This document shows, piece after piece, positions 53,634 to 63,351 of a stretch of 64,000 bases of DNA. The DNA comes from Caulochytrium protostelioides (lineage: Eukaryota; Chytridiomycota; Caulochytriomycetes; Caulochytriales; Caulochytriaceae), in assembly GCA_003615045.1 (NCBI GenBank), contig ML014117.1, forward strand, positions 1-64,000. The letters are read 5' to 3'. The notes below the pieces were generated by a model. The model made no database searches, was not told where the DNA came from, and saw nothing but the letters and a program-made list of their open reading frames with translations. Position 1 is the stretch's first letter, and every line of letters begins with the position of its first letter. Position numbers and translations under genes: made by a program.

Positions 53634-53982
53634 AGCGAAGCGGTGTCAGCTCATGGCGCATGGGATCGAGTCCATCTCACAGGCCAACACGATGCTTCGT
53701 TTCACGTCGTTTCAGTGGCCATCAAAGCGTACTGGGAGGGGCGACAATGCATGATGCATGATAAATGATAAGTGATGAACGATGAATGATGAATGATCAG
53801 AGATGTTGCCATCAGTCGCCTTTTTCCTGATTTGCGCGCGTCATGGGCCCCTCCTGATAGCCTCGACATGGCGGCTGATGCCGACATCCGGAATGGGCAC
53901 CAGCCCAAGGCCCCAACGCCGGAATGCGGGCGTGGCCGCTCGTACACGTGTCGATGCGCTCCCCAGGCCGTGGAGGGGCCAC
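53634..53982 (+). repeat. Left copy of a 349-bp inverted repeat
   Basis: Identical by eye, over all 349 bases, to the reverse complement of 57501-57849. It begins AGCGAAGCGGTGTCAGCTCA and ends CGTGGAGGGGCCAC. It contains an AT-richer patch of GATGAA/GATAAG-like short repeats (53754-53803). No complete gene is inside. Flanking bases outside the two copies differ, and I see no target-site duplication. Confidence 0.95.
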
Positions 53983-54150
53983 GCCACATACGTAAATTCT
54001 TTCTGAGGGGCCGACGCCACTCACCGGTCCGATGGGTCGCGAGTCTCCATGGATATGACTTCAAGACGGAACACAGGCCCGGGATGGACAATCCGGCCGA
54101 TTTCCTGTCACGTGCAGCGCTAGAGCGCCTTCCTCCGCGACATCCTCCCC
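53983..54150 (+). pseudogene. Ty3/gypsy reverse transcriptase-RNase H tail, remnant
   Basis: Directly after the left inverted repeat, a plus-strand frame reads RRHSPVRWVASLHGYDFKT, then EHRPGMDNPADFLSRAALE. This is the end of the RNase H domain of Ty3/gypsy retrotransposons (R-W-x3-L-x2-Y-D-F, then H-R-P-G-x-D-N-x-A-D-x-L-S-R). Nothing of the reverse transcriptase or the RNase H catalytic core is seen upstream, because the inverted repeat cuts in. The integrase expected downstream on the same strand is missing; instead an integrase tail lies on the opposite strand. A decayed fragment. Confidence 0.75.
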
Positions 54151-54259
54151 TCAATGGTCGTCCCGGTCATTCCAACCTCTCAGCGGATTGTCCCGCGGCA
54201 CGGTGGGATGCTGATACCGGAACAACCGTGGTGTCAGCCCAGGGGCTTCGTCGTTTAAC

Positions 54260-54840
54260 ATGATCATCGAGGCTTGGTCGCCGAAAGGACAGAGTCGATT
54301 GCCATTGATGGAGTCTTGGATTTCGTCGTCGTCTTCGATCAGATAGCTTCCTTTTCTGTGCACCCCCACGATGCGGTAGGGGCCTACGTAGACGGGTTGT
54401 AATTTTGCTGGTTCAACGCGTTGTACTAAGACGCGATCCTGCAGCGTTGAAAGCGACGGGTCTGACCTTCTGGTCGTAGCGGAGTTTCAGGTAGCGCTTC
54501 TGACCTTCTTAGTGCTCAATCAGTTGGCGATGAATGTTTCGCATCGTATTGTCAATGTCTTGCTACGCCTGGTCCGTGGTCTCATCGTTCGGCCGTGTCC
54601 AGGTGGCCGGGCTCCGTAACTAGCGCCCTTGCAAAATCTCGGCTGGTGACTTACCCGTGTATCGGCATTGTAGGCGCCGCAGTACGAGGAGGGCGCGGCC
54701 AAGCGTCATATCCCAATACTCTTGGTCAGCGGCGAGCTTGCGTAACACACGCTGAATGGTCTGGTTCCCGTGAGACAACCTATCACGAGCACCATGCGCC
54801 CCTATAATCAGGCCCCCGGAGGAATCTTCGAGCAGGCCGT
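54260..54840 (-). pseudogene. Ty3/gypsy integrase C-terminal half, remnant
   Basis: The minus strand reads, from 54780 down, SHGNQTIQRVLRKLAADQEY, then WDMTLGRALLVLRRLQCRYT, then GKSPAEILQGR: the end of the retroviral-type integrase core. Then come three in-frame stops and one frameshift, and a second frame gives DRVLVQRVEPAKL, then VYVGPYRIVGVHRKGSYLIE ending NGNRLCPF, the GPY/F module found at the C-terminus of Ty3/gypsy integrases. The order and spacing are right, so this is one broken integrase. It runs opposite to the RNase H fragment next to it, so the element was inverted or two copies are nested. No LTR, primer-binding site or gag is identified. Confidence 0.8.
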
Positions 54841-54866
54841 CCGCATTCGAATGAGCGCCGAATACG

Positions 54867-55190
54867 CTACGGACTGCAACCTCGGATGGTCAAAGCGGCA
54901 CTGAGGTCGCGGTTCACCAACTTGCCATGACTGGAATCACACCACAGCAAACCTCTGGCCACCGTCTTCTGGCACCGGCTTTGCACTGTGTTCCGGACCC
55001 AGCCAAGCCTCAACATGTACCTGGGTCGTGCAGAACTTATCCACCAGGACGGTGCGAAAACGCTGGGCGCACGCCGCGTACGCCCGTGATGTAGGAACGG
55101 AGATCTCGTCCTCGGGTGGGTGGGGGGGCACCATGGATGCGCCATCGGCAACTACCACGTGCTGGCCCTCCGTGGCCAGTGCTACCCAAA
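54867..55190 (-). pseudogene. Fanzor (eukaryotic TnpB-like RNA-guided nuclease) C-terminal remnant
   Basis: On the minus strand one frame reads VVVADGASM, then EISVPTSRAYAACAQRFRTV, then LVDKFCTTQVH, and a second frame continues SRCQKTVARGLLWCDSS, then GKLVNRDLSAALTIRGC. Together these match the end of Fanzor/TnpB proteins: the G-A-x-F strand, the VPTSR helix, the V-D-E-F-R-T-T motif, the zinc-ribbon half R-G-L-x-x-C, and N-R-D-x-x-A-A-x-x-I with the last RuvC Asp. A single frameshift separates the halves, and the VDEFRTT motif is altered (E to K, R to C). No N-terminal part is found. It lies beside the integrase fragment, on the same strand. The copy cannot encode a working nuclease. Assignment rests on motif memory, not a search. 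Confidence 0.65.
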
Positions 55191-55646
55191 CGAGAGGTGC
55201 CGAGGACCCGTGACGCGCCGCGCGCTGGATGTGTTTGCGACGGTAGCGGCAGCGGGTCGGGACGGCCGCGGCCACACGGCGCGGGTCTGTGGCCTGGGCT
55301 GCCTTCGAGACGCGCTGGCGCGCTGCCACGTGGCCGATGGCGTGATGAACGTCACGTCAGCGATTCGTGCTGCCGTGGCACCGCCGTTCACGCGTTGAAG
55401 CCAACGGCGCATAAGTCTGCATCGCGCCCGCGGATACCCGGCATCGCGCTCCATCTCCTGAGGAGGGGTCTCGCCACAACACGCGGTATGAAGTGGGCGC
55501 TGCACCGCATCTCTCCTGATCCCGACGCGCCGCGCCGCACGACGCCCCAGTCCCTTCCTGGACACCCGAGCTCGGGCGGACCAGCAGTAAAGAAATAAGA
55601 TCGGCTTTCTTAAAAAGATGAGGGCAGACGCACGTTCTGAATGCGT
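55191..55646. other. Spacer between Fanzor remnant and p24 gene
   Basis: Open frames on both strands but nothing recognised. It may hold a more decayed part of the Fanzor reading frame, since the minus frame stays open to 55329, but without clear motifs. Confidence 0.4.
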
Positions 55647-56345
55647 TCAGACGCGCGCCTTACCGCTCGTGTTAAACAGGGTCTGGATGGCCATGATTTG
55701 AGCTCCGACGACGCCGGTAATGAAGGCGACTTCCATGACGGCGAACCAGAAGACGCGGGACTCCGTGCTACGGACGGTGTCCATGTTCCGATGCAACCGC
55801 GTGTGGTAGTGGCGCAGGCTACGGTGGAAGTTGGTCAGGCCGGTGGCAATGCGGCTGGCCATCTCATCGATCGTCGAAAGACTCTGGGCGGCCTGCTCGC
55901 GCTGTTTGGCCGCATTGGGGAGCGGGTTCTGGCGCGAGGGGTGGTCGGCCTGGGTCTCGTGCTCCGCAGTCACGTCGAAATCGAGCATTTTCTCGGCAAA
56001 CGAGGACATCGTATTCGAGAAACAGAAGGCGTGCTCGCCCGCGCTTCGCGCCGCAAAGACAAAGTCCCCCTGGCGCTCCTTCTGCCCGTCGAGGACGACG
56101 CCCCCCGCCGGGTTCGTCACCTCGTAGTCGATATCAAAGTTGCCGCCCGACTGGACGGCAAAGTAGAACGCGAGTTTTTCCTGGGGCGCCTGCGCCTGCA
56201 CATAGAAGCATGCCCGCTCGTGCGGCGCCATCCGGTACGTCAGCGTCGTCGCCGAAACGCCGCCGCCGCTTCCGCTGCGCAGTGCCAGCACGGTGAGCAA
56301 CACGCACGTGACGACAGCCAAGAGCGTGCCGAGCCGCGTCGCCAT
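55647..56345 (-). CDS. p24/TMED family cargo receptor
   Basis: Intronless, 232 aa, minus strand. p24 proteins cycle between ER and Golgi in COPI/COPII vesicles. The start at 56345 gives MATRLGTLLAVVTCVLLTVLALRSG, a typical signal peptide; upstream in-frame Met codons exist (56378) but would place charged residues before it. The GOLD domain spans about residues 35-130: ERACFYVQA, GGNFDIDYEVTNPAG, and GEHAFCFSNTMSSFAEKMLDFD, with its two conserved Cys. A heptad coiled-coil (about 145-195) precedes the single membrane span FWFAVMEVAFITGVVGAQIMAIQTLF and a nine-residue tail, FNTSGKARV. The LF...K-x-R end resembles the gamma (TMED1/5-like) branch, though a clear dilysine signal is missing. The gene is intact although it lies between the inverted repeats. 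Confidence 0.88.
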   Translation of the reverse strand: MATRLGTLLAVVTCVLLTVLALRSGSGGGVSATTLTYRMAPHERACFYVQAQAPQEKLAFYFAVQSGGNFDIDYEVTNPAGGVVLDGQKERQGDFVFAARSAGEHAFCFSNTMSSFAEKMLDFDVTAEHETQADHPSRQNPLPNAAKQREQAAQSLSTIDEMASRIATGLTNFHRSLRHYHTRLHRNMDTVRSTESRVFWFAVMEVAFITGVVGAQIMAIQTLFNTSGKARV

Positions 56346-57500
56346 GCCGCGGCCCACGGCCGCCCGCATCCGCGCCATCCTTGGCTCGCCGCTGGTAAGG
56401 AGGGGGACTTCGGCGGCGTCGGCGTCGGCGTCGAAACTGACGGCGCCGGTAAGGTTGATCGCAGCGACGGGCCAAAGAAAGCCAGAGACAGGCACCAGGA
56501 TACAGAAATTCAGGACACGACGATGTTCAGCGGTCGGGGCAAAAACGTGATGGGCTCTGGAGTCGATTCGCAACGGGGGTCGGCGAAGAGCGGCGAATGA
56601 GCCGTCAGCGAGGGGCGCGCAGCTTCAGCGAGGGGCGCGCAGCTTCAGCGAGCCGCATGGCGCGCGGTGGGTCAAGAGGGATCGGAGGCCCGAACGATCA
56701 TGCAGCACGCGCCAAAACGTGGCACGGAGCCGTCATGGAACCACGGCCGGTTCTGTGGCGTCGCGTCGGCCGATCCTCCGCGCGGCATTACGCCGATACC
56801 ACGCGTCCGGGGCCGTCGCGGCATCGGTCGCCATCCACCCGATCGACCCGGTGCCCGACGGCGCCACGCGTCGGCGTGATCCCATCGGATCCCATCGGCG
56901 CCGTCGCGCGCGGGCGGCCGCGGAGCGGATCGCAGCACGCGCCACTGGCCGCGGCAGCGCCATCAAGCCCACCCCACCGCTGCTGCGCCCCCCGTGCGAA
57001 GAGGCGTGGCGCAGCCGCCTTGGGGCAGCCGACTCGCCAGGTGACCATGTCGACAGCGCGGCGAGAACAGCAACGCCAGCAGGACCCTGACGTTCGCGTG
57101 GGTATGACGAAGACAGCTTCCCGGTCCCGGAGACCCCGTGGCATCTGGCACCGCCCGCGATCAGGCCCCTGGTGTGCCGCCTCGATCGACCTGCGGCCAT
57201 TGAAGCGGCTGGCCCGCGCGTCTGTATGACGGCCCTCGGGTCCTCCGCTGGGTACATGAGGCGCGACATCTGGCGCATGAAGGGTGCGATGTCTCGCAGG
57301 AAAAGTTGTCCGTTGAACGGCAATCGTGGACAATATGGCGATCGGAGCTGTCCGGGGCCATCAAACGAGCTTCCGATGGCGGCAGAGCGACGAGCGAACA
57401 CGCCAGGCGTCGGACTGCGATGCACTGCCGATGATGAGTCTCGTCTGTCGGGCTACGGAAGAAGCATCGATTGGGACCGTAAAGCACGTGATGGCGTGGG
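56346..57500. other. Intergenic region between p24 gene and right inverted repeat
   Basis: About 1.15 kb with no recognised gene. A 20-base unit (CAGCGAGGGGCGCGCAGCTT) is tandemly duplicated at 56606-56645 with a third partial copy. The 57240-57440 stretch is less GC-rich and may be further decayed mobile-element sequence, but no domain could be read with confidence. Confidence 0.5.
56606..56652. repeat. 20-bp tandem duplication
   Basis: Two full copies and a partial third copy of CAGCGAGGGGCGCGCAGCTT lie upstream of the p24 gene, in its probable 5' flank. Confidence 0.9.
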
Positions 57501-57849
57501 GTGGCCCCTCCACGGCCTGGGGAGCGCATCGACACGTGTACGAGCGGCCACGCCCGCATTCCGGCGTTGGGGCCTTGGGCTGGTGCCCATTCCGGATGTC
57601 GGCATCAGCCGCCATGTCGAGGCTATCAGGAGGGGCCCATGACGCGCGCAAATCAGGAAAAAGGCGACTGATGGCAACATCTCTGATCATTCATCATTCA
57701 TCGTTCATCACTTATCATTTATCATGCATCATGCATTGTCGCCCCTCCCAGTACGCTTTGATGGCCACTGAAACGACGTGAAACGAAGCATCGTGTTGGC
57801 CTGTGAGATGGACTCGATCCCATGCGCCATGAGCTGACACCGCTTCGCT
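57501..57849 (-). repeat. Right copy of the 349-bp inverted repeat
   Basis: The reverse complement of this segment equals 53634-53982 at every base I compared. The two copies bound a 4.2-kb block that contains the RNase H, integrase and Fanzor remnants and the p24 gene. Identity at this level implies a recent duplication, gene conversion or an assembly effect. Confidence 0.95.
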
Positions 57850-58476
57850 GAACCCGCAGATGACAAATGAGGGGATCGTGGCGTATACATCCTGCTCGAA
57901 AAAACACTTGTAGCGCTTGATACGCGGCGATCGATGCTGTAACGATCGCGTTGCCATCAGCTTCGCCAGACGTGGCCTGCGGTCGAGCGCAGGCCGCAGA
58001 GGCGTGGGCTCGCTCTCTCCTCTCAGATGACGCCGCCACGCGTGTCGGGGGTTGGCGCAGAAGCGCGGGGAAGGCCCCCGCGCCGCCGGTCGTCGGCGGC
58101 CCGTCGCTAACCACGTCGCTCGGCAAGAACGCCACGAGCCGGTGTATGTTCATATCAGGCACACGCGATCGCCGAGGAGACCGCCCGCGCAGGGTCCCAC
58201 TTGGCCGCCGACGACGACCGCAGTCCACGCGTCGCGCTGAGTGCTCGATCCGTCTTGTAAGCCTCTTCCTCGCTCTTGATAGACGCCGTTGGTCTCGCCC
58301 GCCCGAACCCCCCAGCCCGCCTGCTCCTTCATACCTCTTATCGATTCCCGCGCCGCAGGCGTTTGCCTTCGATCCATTCGGCATCCTACCATCAACCACG
58401 AGCCATCAAGCGCGACGGCTCTTGCTCTGTCGTATCGATATCCCTCTTCCTTTTTTAAGCCGACACGCGCGCCCCG
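57850..58476. other. 5' flank of the p47/Shp1 gene
   Basis: About 630 bases with no recognised gene. The final 80 bases are T/C-rich, ending CTTTTTTAAGCCGACACGCGCGCCCCG before the ATG, a plausible promoter/5' UTR. No specific motif stands out. Confidence 0.55.
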
Positions 58477-60887
58477 ATGTCTGCTGAGAATGTCGCCCAG
58501 ATCTTGGGCGTCTCCAAGGAGCGAGGTAACAACTTGGTCTCGTGAACCTCGAGCCGTATCCTGGCCTACCAGAGACCCCGGCGTCGCCTTGTCAGGCCCC
58601 GGCAGGACCCGTTGCCGGCAACGTCGCGGTGGACCCGGCCCTGTCGGGCCCTCCGGCATGCAGTTCGCCGGCACCTGCCTGCTGTCTTTCTGATTCTTCT
58701 TGCCTCCCTGGTCGTCGTATCAATGCCGGTGCTTACCACACATCCATTTGGTTTTTGCTTGTTGTGTTTCTGCGATGCGCTCCGAATCACGGAACCACGC
58801 ATCATCTGTCACTGCTTCCACCACAACTGATGATCATATGGTGGATGCTAGCCGCCGAACTGCTTGCCCAGAGCAAAGGAGACCCTGAGGTAAGCCAGAT
58901 CGCTGCAAGACCTACCCAAGACTGCCGGCACGGTCCGCAACCTCCGTGACCACCCTCCTAACGCGCGGCTCGCCACGGACATGCACGCTGTCCCAGCGTA
59001 TGTTCTAGGGTTGCTCATGCATGCTTCGCTTTTTCGATGATGATGACGATGATGATGATGCATTGATCTGATCCGGACGCTCGATCGACGTTGTTCATTT
59101 CACAGCTGGCCATCGGCTTGTACTACCAGGAATCGGGCACCGACCCCAGCGACGTAAGCGGCGCTTTCGTCTCGCCCGTGCAGATGCCCGCCAAGGCGCC
59201 TCCCATCAAGCCCGACCCCTCGTCAAGCAGGTAAGTCGGCACTCCAAGCGACACTAACGGCGACACTAACATCGTGGATAGTTAATAAGCGAACTCACAC
59301 GCGTGGTTAATCATTAACATTCTCGCCATGCTCTCGTACTATGACTTTGTGTCTCCTGGTCACGCCCGTGCTTTATGCTATACAACGTGATGCGCTTCTT
59401 TCAGCCGCATTCGCACTTTCAACGACCTCATTGGCAGCAGCGCGGCCCGCGACGACCAAGACGATGATGAGGACGACGAAGAGCCGCAGAACTTTTTTGC
59501 CGGCGGCGAGAAATCGTAAGTCATGACCCGCTGGTTGCGGCAGCAACAATGTGACGGCCGCCATGTCACGTGTCGCTGTCGCATTCGACCTTGAGCTGAT
59601 GAATGCGGTAGTCGACTCACTTCTTTGATTGGCGTTTGATGGAATTTTGGTTTACCATGTCGCTGACTTCACTTGTTAATGGGACTACAGGGGAGTTATG
59701 ATGCAAGGCGGCCCCAAAAAGGGCAAAGACTTGGTGGCCCAGATCTTGAAGCGTGCAGAGCAGTAAGTTGTTTCTCGCTTCCGCCTTCGTGTGGTGGTGG
59801 TCCCGGCTGGAGACGTATCGTGCTTAATGACCATCCATATGTCGTGCCTCCCGGTGCTCATACCTTATGTATCGTACCAATCACCGATGGTATCACTCAC
59901 CCGTTTCCTTTGCTTAATGGACCAATTCTGGTTCAATGGCTCACGTGATTTGTTTTGTCATGACGTGCTTTGCAGAGGATCGGCCAAGATGCAAGAAGAA
60001 ACCGGCAAGCCGGATGCGGAAAAGCCGTTGTTTGTCGGGACCGGGTACCGCCTGGGCTCGGACGTCGTGCCCTCCGAGCCTGTGGGCAACACCAAGGTCG
60101 GCGCCGGCGACGCGACTGAGACCGCCGTGCGGGAACTCACATTCTGGCGCGACGGCTTCAGCGTCGGCGATGGCGCCCTGTTGCGCTACGATGATCCGGC
60201 CAACAGCGAGCTGCTGAACCACATCAACAGCGGGTAGGTTATTGAGCGATTTTCGAAAAGCGCCATACACGCATGTTCCCGGATGGGGGAGTAACGATAG
60301 ACGCGATGCTTCCGGCATGCACGAGATTGATGACTCACGTCTGTTTGTTCGTCTTTGCCTACGGGTCCCATTACAACACCGCGTGACACGCTCCTGGGTT
60401 ACGATGCATCAGTCGCGCGCCGCCGTCGCTGCTGAACATCCAGTACGGCCAGCCGGTCGAGGTCCGCGTCACGCGGCGCATCAACGAGGACTATGTCCCG
60501 CCGCCCAAAGCGCCACTCAAGCCGTTCGAAGGCACCGGCACGCGCCTCGGTGGCATTGTTCCGGGCGAGTCGCCGACGCCCACGGTCTCAGGCAGCGCTA
60601 CTGGCGGCCCTGACCTTGCCGTCCAGCCGGCGTCGTCGTATCGCGCCGACCAGCCAACGACGTCGCTGCAGATCCGGTTGGCCAACGGGACCAAGCTCGT
60701 GGTCAAGATGAACCCGACGCAGACGATTGGCGACCTGCGCCGCATCATCGAGCAGATGCGGCCGGGCGAGGCGGCGCAAGCGTACACGCTCGCGACGACA
60801 TTTCCCATGCGCGTGCTGACCAACCTCGCCGAGACGCTGGAGGAGGCCAAGCTGATCAATGCCGCCGTCGTCCAGCGCCGTGCTTAA
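58477..60887 (+). CDS. SHP1: p47/Shp1-type Cdc48 adaptor (UBA-SEP-UBX)
   Basis: Seven exons: 58477-58525, 58852-58889, 59106-59230, 59405-59515, 59691-59762, 59976-60233, 60413-60887; 375 aa (human p47 370). It links the Cdc48/p97 ATPase to ubiquitinated proteins and to membrane fusion and autophagy. All junctions keep the frame and restore family sequence. Exons 1-3 encode a UBA domain (MSAENVAQILGVSKERAAEL, then a LAIGLYYQESG helix); exon 4 gives RIRTFNDL and an acidic stretch ending FFAGGEKS; exons 6-7 the SEP domain (TFWRDGFSVGDGALLRYDDP, then SGRAPPSLLNIQYGQPVEV); exon 7 the UBX domain from about residue 298, with TTFPMRVL in the Cdc48-binding loop as in p47. Introns are 130-330 bases; donors are mostly GTAAG, two are GTAAC and GTAGG. 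Confidence 0.94.
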
Positions 60888-61221
60888 GCGTGAGCGGGGC
60901 CGGCTGCGCCCGTCCGCGCGCATCGACGACGACGATCAATCAATGAGAGGATGATGATAAGATAAGATAAGATGGAGATAAGTTTTTTTAAGAAAATCAA
61001 AGCGCAACGCGTGACGCTCGATGCTCCTTCATGACATCGCAAAGTACGGGGACGGCAAAGGTCGCATGGCATGGTAGCGCATCCCATCGTTCCGCATCAC
61101 ACAACAGCACGGATATTATATACAGAACAGGATCGAAACCCGCGCTCGGGTCGATCCCCACGAAGAAAACAAAAAATCAAAAGCGAACCGCACGGCGGTG
61201 ACCCTGTATCGACCGTCGGCT
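60888..61221. other. Convergent 3' spacer SHP1-VTI1
   Basis: 334 bases between two convergent stops. An AT-richer patch of GATAAG repeats and a T run (60953-60992) probably supports 3' end formation. No gene seen. Confidence 0.6.
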
Positions 61222-61926
61222 TTAGCCCCACTTGAGGAAGATGACGACCAGGATGAGGATGACCAGCAGAATGACAATCATCCAGGTGATGAGGCGGTTG
61301 GTGGCGAGGTGGCGCTGCATGCTCTTGAGCAGGCCCTGGCTCTTGGCGATCCACCCGTTGACGCCGGTCATGGTGTCGCGCGTCCGCTCGAGCTGCTCGC
61401 GCTGCCGCGAGAGGTGTTCGAGCGTCTCATAAGCCCCAGCCTCGGTCTCGAGCGCGAGCGCGTTGACCTCCTCGAGCTGCCGCGTGCCGTTCTCGAGGCG
61501 ATTGGTCTGGCTCACGAGGCGTCCGCGGGCGTCGGGCGCTGCGCCCGCGCCGCCGCCGGCCTCGAGCGTGCCGTACGTGGTGCCCAGCAGCGCGTCACGG
61601 TCGGCCGCGTGGCCACCGGCCCCAGCGCTGGCGGCGGCCTTCTGGAGCTCGGCCTGCAGGCGCTTGGTCTGGTCGCGGAGCGTGCGGACGCGTGGCGTGA
61701 GGCGGGACCGTGCCATGGCCGGCAGCGACGCTAGCTCGACGTCCATCTGGCCGAGGATCTCGTCGACCTCCTCGAGCTCGCGCTTCGCCTGGTTCACGAC
61801 GCGGGGGCGCTGCGTCGCGGGCGTCGCCGACGGGTCCGCGAGCGCGGTGATCTTCGCCTGGATCGAACCGACGAGCGTTTCATACTCCCGCTGGTACGTC
61901 TCAAAGATCTCGTCCTGGGACGCCAT
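61222..61926 (-). CDS. VTI1: Qb-SNARE Vti1
   Basis: Intronless, 234 aa (yeast Vti1 217). Vti1 takes part in Golgi, endosome and vacuole fusion. The first ATG in the frame is at 61926: MASQDEIFETYQREYETLVG, the start of the Habc three-helix bundle (residues 1-110). An Ala/Gly-rich linker follows. The SNARE helix covers about residues 137-205; the central-layer Gln is the Q of LSRQREQLERT, and the segment SQGLLKSMQRHLATNRL leads into the anchor LITWMIVILLVILILVVIFL, three residues from the C-terminus. The overall pattern (LExxxRQLEE... ETEAGAYETLEHLSRQRE) fits Vti1 better than Bos1 or Gos1. Upstream of the ATG the frame reads Asp-Ala repeats, which I regard as 5' UTR. Confidence 0.88.
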   Translation of the reverse strand: MASQDEIFETYQREYETLVGSIQAKITALADPSATPATQRPRVVNQAKRELEEVDEILGQMDVELASLPAMARSRLTPRVRTLRDQTKRLQAELQKAAASAGAGGHAADRDALLGTTYGTLEAGGGAGAAPDARGRLVSQTNRLENGTRQLEEVNALALETEAGAYETLEHLSRQREQLERTRDTMTGVNGWIAKSQGLLKSMQRHLATNRLITWMIVILLVILILVVIFLKWG

Positions 61927-63351
61927 CGTGACCGCGTCCGCGTCCGCGTCGGCGCGTGGCACGTTCAACCCGGAGGATCACGGATGTCTGCACAAGTATG
62001 AAACAGTTCAGGAAGGGGTCACTGCACAAGATGTCAGAAGGCACACAGGACCACAGTGTAAAGCATCGCCGTGTCGGCGTGAGTCGGATGCGGCGTCAGT
62101 GCGAGGCTGCGGCCAGAGGCTTTGGATGTGCCCTCCACCCGGATACCGTGTCGCGCCGTGTCGATCGGCCGGCAAAGCCTCCACAATGAACGGATCATCC
62201 TCTCCGTGGGGTGGAAGACGTGCTGGACGCGTGGTCCAGGGATCGTGCAGGGATCGCCAGGCATCGGATGATCTTCGAGATCGATGGATAGTTCATGGGC
62301 GGTCGTAGCCATTGCGACCGCCGTGTTTCGTGGCCGAGGCATCGGGTGTCGGGTACCTTCCCCCCTTGCGGGGCCATGCGCGGGTGAACAAGCCGCCGCC
62401 GCCGCCGCCGCCGCCGCTCGCCGTCTCGGAGCCGGTCGAACGACCGCCGCCATTGGAAGGGCATTCCGAATGGACCGACCGGCGGCGGCCAAGGCGGGGC
62501 GTCGGTCCGCCCCCCACGGCGCCCAGCATCGCCCAACGGCACCGCGGACATCCACCACGAACGCCGCGTGGCGCGACGCCCCAGCCACGAGGACGACGCG
62601 AGCGACGGCGGGATACGCGGCGGCTCGAACGGCGGCTCGAACGGCGGCTCGGACGGCGGCGCGAGACGGCGGCGCGAGACGGAATCCATACCGCGTGCGG
62701 GCCGTCGTCGGCACGTGTCGGCAGACCGCGACCGTGCGGCTGGAAGTCGCTCGCCGACGCCTCCGCCAGGGTCTCGTCCATGCGGCGGCGGCGCGCCTGC
62801 GGCGACCGGCGACTGGCGACCGGCGACCGGCGATGGCGCCCCCAATGGTGGACCCGCGGTCGAGCACGCGGTCGATGCCACGCCACGCCATCGCCACGCC
62901 CGCTCGCGGAGGTGCGCGCCATGCTTGAACACCGCCGGACGATCCTATCGCAACGCTAGCGCGGTGCTAGGATCCGGATGAGGCTCGCAGCGGGCCAGCG
63001 ACACACCCCTAGGATGCTGGGCAGAGTCGTGCACCTCGATCCGAGGATCGCGCCAGAAAACCAAAAGGGAAACGCGTTGGCGCCGTCCCATCAACGCCAC
63101 CCGCGACGGCGCCTCGACATGGCTGAGGCCCTTGTTTTCAGCGATCGCAGCGGCGGTCGACTCCATGCGATGAGGATAATGAGAGACATCGCGATCCATC
63201 TGCCACAGACCCGTGAGCCGTCCGGTCCCGAACGCTGCCTTCACGGACGCCGCTGCTGATTCGATCATTTCGCGCTTGCTGTTATTTGACGCGTTTTTTT
63301 TTTGTTTGCTCGCGCGCGTTCTGCCGTTCTTCGATTCCGATCGCATCGGCG
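61927..63351. other. Divergent spacer VTI1-ARG7
   Basis: About 1.4 kb of mostly GC-rich DNA with no recognised gene. Small repeats are visible: a GCC run (62393-62415), a GGCTCGAACGGC 12-mer tandem (62620-62660) and GGCGACC repeats (about 62801-62832). Overlapping open frames on both strands are low-complexity. The promoters of both flanking genes should lie here. Confidence 0.55.

Noticed and set aside
53634-57849. Interpretation of the 349-bp repeats as LTRs of the Ty3/gypsy fragments
   Set aside because: LTRs are direct repeats; these copies are inverted, do not start TG or end CA, and the enclosed RNase H and integrase pieces point in opposite directions.
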